Assembly (NCBI RefSeq): GCF_002213425.1
Contig: NZ_NJGV01000001.1
Location: 248,001-312,000 of the forward strand
Source: Herbaspirillum aquaticum
GTDB taxonomy: Bacteria > Pseudomonadota > Gammaproteobacteria > Burkholderiales > Burkholderiaceae_D
Length of the DNA: 64,000 nt
Reading direction: 5' to 3'
The position numbers and the translations under genes are program-made. The notes below the pieces were generated by a model. That model saw only the letters and a list, made by a program, of their open reading frames with translations, did not search any database and was not told where the DNA came from. This document shows, piece after piece, positions 8,619 through 16,533 of this stretch (the first letter of the stretch is position 1; each line of letters starts with the position of its first letter).

Positions 8619-9050
8619 TCAGGAACCCGAGCCGCCAGCGCCGCCGGCACCACCGGTGCCGCTGCCGCCGGCTGCACCGCCCGCACCCGTACCGGTGCCA
8701 CCAGTGCCACCGGAGCCGCCGCCAGGGCCGCCATTGCCGCCCGGGGAGGTGCCCAGCGGGCCGCCCTTCATGTCAGTGGAATTGGGGTTGTTGCCGGAGC
8801 GGGACTTCTGGCTGCTGCTCTTGTCCGACTTGTTGTGGTTGCGCATGCTCTTGCCGGAGGAAGAGCTGCCGGTGTCGGTGGCGCTGTTGTTGGGCGCCAT
8901 CTGCCCGCCGGTAGCGCCCGTTGCGCCCGAGCCGGCGGCACCCGCACCTGCTGCACCACCGCTGGCACCCGAATTCTGCGCGAAGGCGCCGGTGCTGAAG
9001 GCGGCGACCACGAGGGCGGTGCCGAGCAATTTCAAAGTCGGTTTGGACAT
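8619..9050 (-). CDS. Gly/Ser-rich low-complexity secreted protein
   Basis: A 143-residue protein beginning with a clear signal peptide (MSKPTLKLLGTALVVAAF, cleavage likely after AFA at about residue 23). The mature part is Gly, Ala, Ser, Thr and Asn rich. Short GG-X repeats occur at both ends, with a polar basic centre containing SGKSMRNHNKSDKSSSQKS. No enzymatic domain is recognisable. An AAGGAGA ribosome site 6-7 bp upstream supports the start. It is probably an exported structural or stress protein of unknown role. It is a single-gene unit with its own terminator. Confidence 0.75.
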   Translation of the reverse strand: MSKPTLKLLGTALVVAAFSTGAFAQNSGASGGAAGAGAAGSGATGATGGQMAPNNSATDTGSSSSGKSMRNHNKSDKSSSQKSRSGNNPNSTDMKGGPLGTSPGGNGGPGGGSGGTGGTGTGAGGAAGGSGTGGAGGAGGSGS

Positions 9051-9249
9051 GGAGATCTCCTTGGGTTGTTGTGGGGGCGTCCCGCCATCGCGAGCCGTTG
9101 GAGACATACTAGGTCCTGCACCGAAGACGGGCAGTCGGACGCAGTTTCAATCGCGTGTCGGTGCTTTCGTACCCGGATGACGGTGCTTGTTGTTGAGCCA
9201 CGCAGTCCATCACGCCGTTTTGATCACGCGGCGGCCGGCGTGCATGCCC

Positions 9250-10071
9250 TCAAGCCAGGGTCTGCCGCAGTTCGCTGGGACTGATCCCGTAATGCTGGCG
9301 AAAGCGCATCGCAAAACGCGAGGGCGAGTCATAGCCGCAGGCCGAGGCGATGTCGGCGATGGGCAAGGAGGAGGCCTGCAGCTGGTCCAGTGCCAGTCCC
9401 AGCTGCACCTTGTCGAGCAGCTCCCGAAAGCCGGTCTGCTCGCGCGCCAGGCGCCGGCGCAGGGTCGAGACGCTGCAATGAAACGCTTCGGCTACGCGCT
9501 CCAGGCTGCGTTCTTCGGGCGCCAGCATCAGCAGGTGCTGTTCGATGTGATGGCTGATGGCGTCGCCGCGTTCGCGCAGCAGGCCGCCGATGGCACCGCG
9601 CAGGCTCAGCGCCAGCAACAGGCCTTCTGCGGCCTGGCATTGCAGTTCGACCGCTGCTTCTTCGCGGATGCAGTCCTGCAGGTGCCGCCAGGCGCGCAGG
9701 GTGTCGGCCTCCTGCTTCACGCTGCTGACCGCACTGGCCTCGCGCGCCTGCACGCCCTGGCCGGGGTAGTGCAGGCGGAAACGCTCCACCAGCGCCGGCG
9801 GCAGCGACACCATGTCGGCCGCGTATTCGCCCCCCTTGGGCAGGTTGGCCACATTGACCTGGGTGCCAGCGGCCAAGAGCACCAGCACATCCTGTCCGCA
9901 CAGCAGCTGGCGATGGCCCCATTGCAGGCGCTTCTTGCCCTGGCGCACGTGGCAGATGCTGGCCAGGCCGATGAAGACCTGGCGCAGCTGCTGTTCGTGG
10001 CGGGCGCGGATGCGGGTCAGCGTGGGGCCCGTGCCATGGGCGAAGGGCAGGATGGCGATGTCACTTTGCAT
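9250..10071 (-). CDS. AraC family transcriptional regulator
   Basis: A 273-residue regulator. The C-terminal 100 residues carry the double helix-turn-helix of AraC proteins: LERVAEAFHCSVSTLRRRLAREQTGF, then ADIASACGYDSPSRFAMRFRQHYGISPSELR. The N-terminal region (1-170) is an AraC-type sensing domain with no family-specific ligand motif that I recognise. It lies 7 bp downstream of the PEBP-family gene on the same strand, so the two could be cotranscribed. Target genes are unknown. Confidence 0.88.
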   Translation of the reverse strand: MQSDIAILPFAHGTGPTLTRIRARHEQQLRQVFIGLASICHVRQGKKRLQWGHRQLLCGQDVLVLLAAGTQVNVANLPKGGEYAADMVSLPPALVERFRLHYPGQGVQAREASAVSSVKQEADTLRAWRHLQDCIREEAAVELQCQAAEGLLLALSLRGAIGGLLRERGDAISHHIEQHLLMLAPEERSLERVAEAFHCSVSTLRRRLAREQTGFRELLDKVQLGLALDQLQASSLPIADIASACGYDSPSRFAMRFRQHYGISPSELRQTLA

Positions 10072-10078
10072 GCGGGAA

Positions 10079-10633
10079 TCAACGTCCGTAGGTGGCGGTC
10101 AGCCTGGCCTGGCCAAGGGCCGAGGCATTGAGGAAGAAGCCGAGCATAGCACCGCTGGCTTGCGCATCCAGTGGCAATTTTTCGGTATTCAGTGCCCAAA
10201 TGACGAATTGATAGCGGTGCGGCTTGTCCCCTGCCGGCGGACAGGCGCCACCGAAACTGCTGCCGCCGAAATCGGTGCGGCCTTGCACCGCACCTGCGGG
10301 CAGGCCATGGCCTTGCGCATTGATGCCGGTCGGCAGGCTGGTGGTGGAGGCCGGCAGGTTGAACACGGTCCAGTGCCACCAGCCGCTGCCGGTGGGCGCA
10401 TCGGGGTCATAGACGGTCACGGCGAAGCTCTTGGTGCCAGCCGGCGCGTTGGACCAGGACAGCTGCGGCGAGCGGTTCAGGCCGCTGCAGCCGAAGCCAT
10501 TGAAGACTTCCGCGTTGGAGAGGGCCTGGCCGTCCTGGATGTCGCGGCTGCTGACGGTGAAGTCGGCGGCCTGTGCCGACAGTGCAGAAAACGTCAGGGC
10601 CAGTGCGGCCACGGAAAGGCGGGAAGAAGACAT
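10079..10633 (-). CDS. YbhB/YbcL family Raf-kinase-inhibitor-like (PEBP) protein, exported
   Basis: A 184-residue protein with a signal peptide (about residues 1-22, cleavage after SAQA). A complete PEBP fold is recognisable by SPQLSWSNAPAGTKSFAVTVYDPDAPTGSGWWHW and a later GACPPAGDKPHRYQF. Bacterial YbhB-type proteins are periplasmic or cytoplasmic phosphatidylethanolamine-binding-like proteins with poorly known roles. The start MSSSRLSVAALAL was preferred since it gives a standard signal peptide. One copy of the 16-bp repeat motif lies inside the signal-peptide coding part. Confidence 0.88.
   Translation of the reverse strand: MSSSRLSVAALALTFSALSAQAADFTVSSRDIQDGQALSNAEVFNGFGCSGLNRSPQLSWSNAPAGTKSFAVTVYDPDAPTGSGWWHWTVFNLPASTTSLPTGINAQGHGLPAGAVQGRTDFGGSSFGGACPPAGDKPHRYQFVIWALNTEKLPLDAQASGAMLGFFLNASALGQARLTATYGR
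10582..10597 (+). repeat. Dispersed 16-bp motif GTGCAGAAAACGTCAG, copy 1 (in coding DNA)
   Basis: Exact copy of GTGCAGAAAACGTCAG inside the signal peptide region of the PEBP gene (read antisense to that gene it encodes LTFSAL). The identical word occurs at 10694 and 17504. Confidence 0.6.
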
Positions 10634-10693
10634 GCATGCGCTCCGGTCAAGGTTGAGGAGCGCCCATGGTAGAAGACGCATATCCGGCGCATG

Positions 10694-10730
10694 GTGCAGA
10701 AAACGTCAGCCTCGGTGCAGAAAGCGTCAA
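10694..10730 (+). repeat. Dispersed 16-bp motif, two tandem copies (intergenic)
   Basis: An exact copy GTGCAGAAAACGTCAG (10694-10709) is followed 5 bp later by a variant GTGCAGAAAGCGTCAA (10715-10730). They lie between the putative glycosyltransferase and the PEBP gene, just upstream of the latter. Confidence 0.6.
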
Positions 10731-10758
10731 GGCGCAAACCGGCTTGCGGGTGGCGCTG

Positions 10759-11727
10759 TCAGAACAGGTTCAGCGAAATCAGCAAGTCCAGTCCCTGGAA
10801 CAGTTCGACATAACGGCTGGCGGCCGATTCATTGATGACGATGAAGCGGGTGAAATCGAACAGCGCCGGTTCCAGCTGCGCGTCAATGGCTTGCTGTGCG
10901 GCGAAGCTGGGGTAGCTGAGGCCGAAACCGTAGAACTGCTGCTTGAACTGCGGATTGAGATTGGCCTCATCGACCGGGTGGAATTTCATCACCAGCCGTG
11001 CATGCTGGCTGGCCACCAGCGCCTGCATGGTGCGCAGCGAACTCATCAGGCCATGGAGGTTGCGCTGGGCCTCTTCGCTGTGCTGGCCGCAGCGCGCCAC
11101 CATGTTGATGATGTTGGGCAGGAAGCACAGCCAGTGGCGCTGCTCTTGCCCCAGGGCCCCCTGCGGTGCCAGGCTGACCGTGCGCACCTTTGGCAGGCCC
11201 GGAAAGGCTTGCGGTGAGACGCGGTAAGCGCCGCCATATTTCGGATGGTGCGCGTCGAACCAGATGGCGGGCACCGCATTGATTTGCAGGATGGCTTGCG
11301 GCGTCAGTCCCAGGCGCTGCATCAGCACGGGTCTGGCTTGCAGCATGTGCAGCAGCGCGGTGGCATCGACGGTGGCACTCTGTGCCGGCGCCGCCAGCAG
11401 GGGATTGCAGGAGGTATTGCCTTCTTCCAGGTAGCACACGCTCTGCACCGCCGCCGCCAGCTTGAGTAGCTTGCCCAGCAGGTAGCCGGTGTGCGGCACG
11501 AAGAGGCGCAGGGGCGTGAAGGTGGCAGGCAAGGCCGCCACCATTGCATCCAGGAACGCTACCGTGCGGGCCAGATCCCAGATGCCGTCGTCGATGACGC
11601 TGGCAAAGGCTCCCTCCCATTGCATGCCGCGTCCGCATACCACCAGCGGCGCGCGCAGTTCTCCCTCGCGCTGCAGTTGCCGGGCGATGGAATAGGTGAT
11701 GGGGCTGTGCAGGTAGACGATGTCCAT
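10759..11727 (-). CDS. Putative GT-B glycosyltransferase (sialyltransferase-like), function unproven
   Basis: A 322-residue protein starting MDIVYLHSPITYSIARQL, with no signal peptide. I do not recognise a specific family with certainty. Two short motifs suggest a GT-B enzyme of the bacterial sialyltransferase/polysialyltransferase type: YLEEGN at about residue 137 and MKFHPVDE near residue 250, where such enzymes carry a D/E-D/E-G and a K-x-H-P element. It is a monocistronic gene with no neighbouring polysaccharide genes. An in-frame longer start at 11904 adds 59 residues without domain character. It could equally be an uncharacterised protein. Confidence 0.45.
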   Translation of the reverse strand: MDIVYLHSPITYSIARQLQREGELRAPLVVCGRGMQWEGAFASVIDDGIWDLARTVAFLDAMVAALPATFTPLRLFVPHTGYLLGKLLKLAAAVQSVCYLEEGNTSCNPLLAAPAQSATVDATALLHMLQARPVLMQRLGLTPQAILQINAVPAIWFDAHHPKYGGAYRVSPQAFPGLPKVRTVSLAPQGALGQEQRHWLCFLPNIINMVARCGQHSEEAQRNLHGLMSSLRTMQALVASQHARLVMKFHPVDEANLNPQFKQQFYGFGLSYPSFAAQQAIDAQLEPALFDFTRFIVINESAASRYVELFQGLDLLISLNLF

Positions 11728-11994
11728 GGAAGAGCAGGGGCGCGGCCGCAAACTCGCGCCTGGTGCGGCAAAGGCAGGATGATGGTCGGCCCGGCCTGCA
11801 TGCACCATGGGAAGATGATTCACAAACGTAACGGGATGTAACGGAGGCGCAGCGTCCCGTTGCGCCGCTGTCAGCTTCAGCGAGCGCCATATGTTCCGGT
11901 GCACCAGGCTCAGCCACGAGACTGCACAGCGCTTTCGCCAGCCGCCTCTCTGGTTGGCGCCTACTGACCGGGATGGCGGAGGCAGTCAAGCTTT

Positions 11995-12000
11995 TATAAT
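11995..12000 (+). promoter_or_regulatory. Probable -10 box of the lrgAB promoter
   Basis: A perfect TATAAT lies 31 bp before the lrgA ATG; no strong -35 box is seen at 17 bp. The 304-bp gap 11728-12031 otherwise shows no gene. Confidence 0.5.
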
Positions 12001-12031
12001 GATCGCGCTTCCCTATTCTGAGCGAGTTCCC

Positions 12032-12412
12032 ATGAACCTCACCCCCCTAGCCATCCTGCTGGTCTTCCAATGCCTGGGCGAAGGCGCCGCGCAATTGCTG
12101 GGCCTGCCCATTCCCGGTCCGGTGATCGGCACGCTGCTGCTGCTGATCGCCTTTCTCTCTTCACCCCGTCTGGCGCAGATGATGGAGCCGACCTCCTGGG
12201 GCATCCTGCAGCACCTGTCGCTGCTGTTCGTGCCCGCGGGCGTGGGCGTGATCGCCGCCGCCGGTCAGCTCAAAGGCGATCTTCCTGCCATCGTGGTGGC
12301 GCTGGTGGTCAGCACGGTGCTGGCCATCGCCGTCGGCGCGCTGGTGACCAACGCGGCGATGAAGCGCTTTACCGGCGCACGGCAGGCGCCTGACGATGAG
12401 GAGTCGCGCTGA
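12032..12412 (+). CDS. lrgA: LrgA/CidA family holin-like protein
   Basis: A 126-residue inner-membrane protein with four hydrophobic segments and the family motif LLGLPIPGPVIGTLLLL. CidA/LrgA proteins are holin-like regulators of murein hydrolase activity or metabolite (for example pyruvate) transport. The start MNLTPLAILLVFQ follows a weak ribosome site. Its stop overlaps the lrgB start by one base (TGATG), so the pair is translationally coupled. Confidence 0.9.
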   Translation: MNLTPLAILLVFQCLGEGAAQLLGLPIPGPVIGTLLLLIAFLSSPRLAQMMEPTSWGILQHLSLLFVPAGVGVIAAAGQLKGDLPAIVVALVVSTVLAIAVGALVTNAAMKRFTGARQAPDDEESR

Positions 12413-13152
12413 TGCACGGCCTGGCACGCCTCTCCGATGTCTGGGTCTACCTCGCCGCCTCGCCGCTGCTGGGGTTGACGACCACGCTGGTGGCCTATCT
12501 TTTCGCGTTGTGGGTGTATCGCCGCCTGGGTTACAACCCCTTGGCCAACCCGGTCCTGATCGCCATCGCCATCGTGGTCAGCATCCTCGCCATTACGCAT
12601 ACCCCCTACAAGACCTATTTCGAGGGCGCGCAATTCGTCCACTTCATGCTCGGCCCCGCCACGGTCGCCCTGGCCATGCCGCTCTACAAGCAATGGCACA
12701 ACTTCCGCCGCGCCGTGCTGCCGCTGATGCTGGGGCTGGCCGCCGGGTCGGTGACGGCGGTGGTCTCGGCCGTCGGCATCGCCTATGCGATGGGGGCCTC
12801 GCGCGACATCCTCATCTCCATGGCGCCCAAGTCCGCCACCACTCCCATTGCGATGGCCATCGCGGAACGCTTCGGCGGCCTGCCCTCGCTGACCGCCGTG
12901 CTGGTGATCTGCACCGGCATCCTGGGCGCGGTGCTGGCGCGCTACGTCCTGAACTTCCTGCGCATCGACAGCCATCCCGTGCGCGGCTTCGCGCTGGGCG
13001 TGGCCTCGCATGGCATCGGTACGGCGCGGGCGCTGCAGGTCAGCGCCGAGATGGGCGCTTTCGCCGGACTGGGCATGGGCCTCAATGGCGTCTTCACGGC
13101 CGTGCTGGTGCCGGTCCTGATGCCGCTGTTGCTGCGTTGGACCGGGCACTGA
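12412..13152 (+). CDS. lrgB: LrgB family membrane protein
   Basis: A 246-residue polytopic membrane protein with LrgB hallmarks KSATTPIAMAIAERFGG and ALGVASHGIGTARAL. It is the partner of LrgA in the adjacent overlapping gene. Length is close to the family norm of about 230-240. It ends 17 bp before the convergent LysR gene. Confidence 0.92.
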   Translation: MHGLARLSDVWVYLAASPLLGLTTTLVAYLFALWVYRRLGYNPLANPVLIAIAIVVSILAITHTPYKTYFEGAQFVHFMLGPATVALAMPLYKQWHNFRRAVLPLMLGLAAGSVTAVVSAVGIAYAMGASRDILISMAPKSATTPIAMAIAERFGGLPSLTAVLVICTGILGAVLARYVLNFLRIDSHPVRGFALGVASHGIGTARALQVSAEMGAFAGLGMGLNGVFTAVLVPVLMPLLLRWTGH

Positions 13153-13168
13153 AAAAGGACTAAATGAT

Positions 13169-14086
13169 TTATACGGCGGGCTTGGGGCACCATGGCGGTA
13201 CCTTGAACTGCTCCACCAGGAAATCACGCATGCGTTGCACCTTGGGCGGCAGGTGGGTGCGGGTCGGGTAGAGGGTGTGCACCACCAGTTGTTCCCCGGT
13301 GCTCCAGCCCTCGAACAATTCCACCAGTTCACCGGACTGGATCGCGGCATTGACGATGAAGTCCGGCTGGATCGCGATACCCTGGCCGGCAATGGCCATG
13401 GCGCGGCAGGTGGCACCGTTGTTGACGTAGACGGTGGAGCGCACGCGTACCTGGCAGGTGTCGCCGTGCACGTGCTTGAAATGCCACTCGTCGCCGCCGT
13501 TGCGGTAGCTGTAGGAAATGAAGGGAAAATCGCGCAGCTCCGCCGGACTCACCGGCGTGCCGTGCCGCTCCAGGAAGGCCGGCGAAGCGCAGGCGATCAT
13601 GCGCACCGGCGCCAGGGGACGCGCCACCATGCGGCTGTCACCCAGGGTGCTGATGCGGATGGCCATGTCGAATCCTTCTTCAAGCAGGTCGATGGTGCGA
13701 TCCGACAGGGTGATGTTGAGCGTGATCAGCGGATTCTGTTCGGTGAACTTGCCCCACAGCGGGGCCAGTTGCTCGACGCCGAAATCCTGCGGTGCGCCGA
13801 TGCGCAGCCGGCCGCAGGCCTGGTCGGAATTGAGCCCGACTTCGCTCTCCACATCCTGGATCGATTCCAGCAATTCCTTGCAGCGCGTGAAGTAGACGCG
13901 CCCTTCATCGGTCAGCGAGAGCCGCCGCGTGGTGCGGTGGAGCAGGCGGATGCCCAAGAACTGTTCCAGCTCCGATACCTGCCGCGAGACCGCCGGCTTG
14001 GACTGGCCGGTCACATCCACGGCAGCCACGAAGCTGCCGCTTTCGACGACGGCGACAAAGGTTTCCATCGCTTGCAACTTGTCCAT
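13169..14086 (-). CDS. LysR family transcriptional regulator
   Basis: A 305-residue LTTR. The N-terminal winged HTH is visible as METFVAVVESGSFVAAVDVTGQSKPAVSRQVSELE and is followed by LGIRLLHRTTRRLSLTDEG. The rest is the periplasmic-binding-protein-like effector domain, of the CrgA/PA2206-type subgroup by style. The start MDKLQAMETFVAV is typical. It is convergent with lrgB, and the upstream gene is the lipoprotein of the Mla-like operon. Its target is unknown. Confidence 0.9.
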   Translation of the reverse strand: MDKLQAMETFVAVVESGSFVAAVDVTGQSKPAVSRQVSELEQFLGIRLLHRTTRRLSLTDEGRVYFTRCKELLESIQDVESEVGLNSDQACGRLRIGAPQDFGVEQLAPLWGKFTEQNPLITLNITLSDRTIDLLEEGFDMAIRISTLGDSRMVARPLAPVRMIACASPAFLERHGTPVSPAELRDFPFISYSYRNGGDEWHFKHVHGDTCQVRVRSTVYVNNGATCRAMAIAGQGIAIQPDFIVNAAIQSGELVELFEGWSTGEQLVVHTLYPTRTHLPPKVQRMRDFLVEQFKVPPWCPKPAV

Positions 14087-14186
14087 GGCTGCCTTCCGAT
14101 TTGCAAGAAAAATACCGTGCAGACTGCCACAGGTGCGCGCGCTTGCCCATGCTACGTTCGGATAATGGCGCGCCGGGGAAATTCGT

Positions 14187-14789
14187 TCATCGCACCGTGG
14201 CGGCCCACGCCACGACGTCGCCCGCCAAGCGCGCCGAGGCGCTGCCAAAGGCGCTGACCACTTCCGGTACCTTGCTGCCGGCCACCGGTTCGACCACCGC
14301 AAAGCGGCGCGCGGCCAGTTGCTGGCGGGTGGAGGTGTCGACCAGGCGGGCCTCGTAGACGATCACCACCTTGGGCTGGCCGTTGCGATATTCAGTCTGG
14401 AAGGCCAGCAGCGCTCCATTGAGTTCCACCTCGGCGGCGATGTTGGCGTTGTCGCCGGACAGGCGCGGGAAGCGTCCATCGGCCTGGAAGGCGTCCAGCA
14501 AGCGGTCGCGCAGCAGTTGCGGCGCCGGGTCGCTCCAGCGCACGCCGGCATAGGACTTGACCACGTCGCCTTCGGGCAGCACCAGGATGCGTTCGCTGTC
14601 GATGCTGCGGCTGGCCGTCGGCGTGGCGATGCGCAGTGCACGGTAAGGGCTGGCGGAGACAGGGGCGGCGGCGGAAGCCAGCGGCGGCAGCCGATAGACC
14701 GCCAGCGGATCAGCCTTGGGCAGGATGGAACACGCCGTCAGGGCCAGGCTGGCGGCCACCAGGGCGGAGCGCAGGAGCGGGGTCATCAT
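14187..14789 (-). CDS. PqiC/MlaD-associated ABC transport auxiliary lipoprotein
   Basis: A 200-residue lipoprotein. The signal peptide ends in the lipobox LTAC (Cys at about residue 20), predicting lipid anchoring in the outer membrane. The body matches the PqiC/ABC-type transport auxiliary domain with YRALRIATP and DRLLDAFQADGRF. It is the last gene of an Mla-like lipid-transport operon and overlaps the MlaD gene by 4 bp, giving two consecutive ATG codons. It probably links the MCE protein to the outer membrane. Confidence 0.85.
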   Translation of the reverse strand: MMTPLLRSALVAASLALTACSILPKADPLAVYRLPPLASAAAPVSASPYRALRIATPTASRSIDSERILVLPEGDVVKSYAGVRWSDPAPQLLRDRLLDAFQADGRFPRLSGDNANIAAEVELNGALLAFQTEYRNGQPKVVIVYEARLVDTSTRQQLAARRFAVVEPVAGSKVPEVVSAFGSASARLAGDVVAWAATVR

Positions 14790-15703
14790 GGGTTGAATTC
14801 CTGGAGATTGTCTTGGCCCAGCAGGTAACCGCCGGGATTGCTTTCCAGCTTGCGGCTGATGGCCCGCACCGAGGCCAGGGTGCTGCGCAGCTCGGTAATG
14901 GCCGGGCCGATCTCGGCCACCCCCTGGGCGCCGTTGTTGAGCGCCGCCTGGTTCTGCTGGATCAGCTTCTCGATCTGCTGGCTGCTGGCTGCCAGCGAAC
15001 GCATGGCCTGCTGCAGGTTGCCCATGGCGTCATTGCCGCGCGTGGCCAGCAGCTGGTTGGCCGACTGCATGGCCAGGTTGGCCTGGCGCGCAGCGGCCGC
15101 CAGTTCCTGCATGGCCGTGCCGACATTGCCGCGCTGGTTGGCCAAGGTGTCGGTCAGCTGTTCCAGGTGCGCCACGGTCTGGTTCAGGCGCCGGGCGTTC
15201 TCGGGGGCGAGGAACTGCTTGGCATTGAGCAGCACCTCGTTGACGTTGGAGAGCAGGTCTTCACCGTTGGAGAGCAAGGAGCTCAGCGGCGAGGGCGAGG
15301 CGATGATGATGGGATCATTGCCGTCCTTGGATTCCAGTCGCGGGCTCTGCGGCGAGCCATTGGTCAGCTGGATCAGCGCGGTACCGGTGATACCGGCCAG
15401 GGCCAGCTTGGCGCCGGTGTCTTCCTTGATGGGCGCCTTGCCGGTCACGCGGATGCGCGCGCGCACCTTGCGCGGGTCGGCCGGGTCCAGGCTCAGGCCG
15501 ACCACGTCGCCCACCTTGATGCCGCTGTACTGCACGGGGCTACCGCGCGAGAGTCCGCTGACCGCCTCGTTGAAGATGACCGTGTAGTAGTCGACGTCGC
15601 GGTCCTGCCCGACCTTGGTCAGCCACAGGCAGAACACCAGCGCCGCCAGGGCGACCAGGATCGTGAAGAGTCCGATGAGGACGTGATGGGCACGCGTTTC
15701 CAT
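14786..15703 (-). CDS. mlaD: MlaD/MCE family periplasmic lipid-binding protein
   Basis: A 305-residue MCE-domain protein. It has one N-terminal transmembrane helix (about residues 8-30), one MCE domain (about 40-115, with GSPVQYSGIKVGDVVGL), and a long helical C-terminal region (about 150-290) rich in Ala, Gln and Asn that is likely coiled coil. This is the PqiB/Mla-like bridge element that carries phospholipids across the periplasm. The start METRAHHVLIGLF overlaps the stop of the ATPase gene by one base. Confidence 0.9.
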   Translation of the reverse strand: METRAHHVLIGLFTILVALAALVFCLWLTKVGQDRDVDYYTVIFNEAVSGLSRGSPVQYSGIKVGDVVGLSLDPADPRKVRARIRVTGKAPIKEDTGAKLALAGITGTALIQLTNGSPQSPRLESKDGNDPIIIASPSPLSSLLSNGEDLLSNVNEVLLNAKQFLAPENARRLNQTVAHLEQLTDTLANQRGNVGTAMQELAAAARQANLAMQSANQLLATRGNDAMGNLQQAMRSLAASSQQIEKLIQQNQAALNNGAQGVAEIGPAITELRSTLASVRAISRKLESNPGGYLLGQDNLQEFNP

Positions 15704-16533
15704 TAGGCGTTTCCTTGATGCGTTGGGGTGGCCGAGGCGCGCAGTGCGGCCTGGCTGGCGGCCCGTCCGCGCGGGCCCTGGAAGTATTGCTGTATCCACG
15801 GATCATCGAAGGCCGCCACGGCCTCGATGCGGTCGGCCACCAGAACGCGCTTGGCCGAGAGCACGGCGACACGGTCGCAGATGGCATAGAGGGTGTCCAG
15901 GTCATGGGTGACCAGGAACACGGTCAGGCCCAGCGCATCGCGCAGGGTCAGGATCAGGCGGTCGAAGGCGGCCGCGCTGATGGGGTCGAGGCCGGCAGTC
16001 GGTTCGTCCAGGAACAGGATGTCCGGATCCAGCGCCAGCGCGCGGGCCAGTGCGGCGCGCTTGATCATGCCGCCCGAGAGTTCTGCCGGATATTTGTCGC
16101 CGGCGGCAATGGGCAGGCCCGCCAGCGCCAGCTTCATGGCCGAGACGCCGCGCGCCTCATCGGCATCGAGCCCGCCGTATTCGGTGAGGGGCAGGGCGAT
16201 GTTTTCCAGCACGGTCAGTGAAGAGAACAGCGCGCCCTGCTGGAACAGTACGCCGAAACGCCGCTCGTACTGCGACCGTGCGTCGGTCGACAACGCCGAC
16301 AGATCCTGTCCGAACACCTTCACCTGTCCGGCCGCAGGACGTTGCAATCCGACGATGCTGCGCAGCAGGACCGACTTGCCGGTCCCGGAACCACCCACCA
16401 CGCCCAGGATCTCACCGCGCCGAACCTGCAGGTCCAGCTGGTCGTGCACCACCTGGGGGCCGAACTGGTTGCGCAGGCCGCGCACGTCGATGATCGCCTC
16501 CGTGGCGCGGTCTTCGCGCACCGGGGTCACCAT
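15703..16533 (-). CDS. mlaF: MlaF-like ABC transporter ATP-binding protein
   Basis: A 276-residue cytoplasmic ATPase with Walker A GGSGTGKS near residue 48, the signature LSGGMIKRAALARAL, Walker B DILFLDEPTAGLD and the switch His in VTHDLD. The LSGGM-K-R-A form is characteristic of Mla/MCE-linked ATPases. It overlaps the permease gene by 7 bp and sits in the order mlaE-mlaF-mlaD-lipoprotein. It energises lipid trafficking. Confidence 0.92.
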   Translation of the reverse strand: MVTPVREDRATEAIIDVRGLRNQFGPQVVHDQLDLQVRRGEILGVVGGSGTGKSVLLRSIVGLQRPAAGQVKVFGQDLSALSTDARSQYERRFGVLFQQGALFSSLTVLENIALPLTEYGGLDADEARGVSAMKLALAGLPIAAGDKYPAELSGGMIKRAALARALALDPDILFLDEPTAGLDPISAAAFDRLILTLRDALGLTVFLVTHDLDTLYAICDRVAVLSAKRVLVADRIEAVAAFDDPWIQQYFQGPRGRAASQAALRASATPTHQGNA

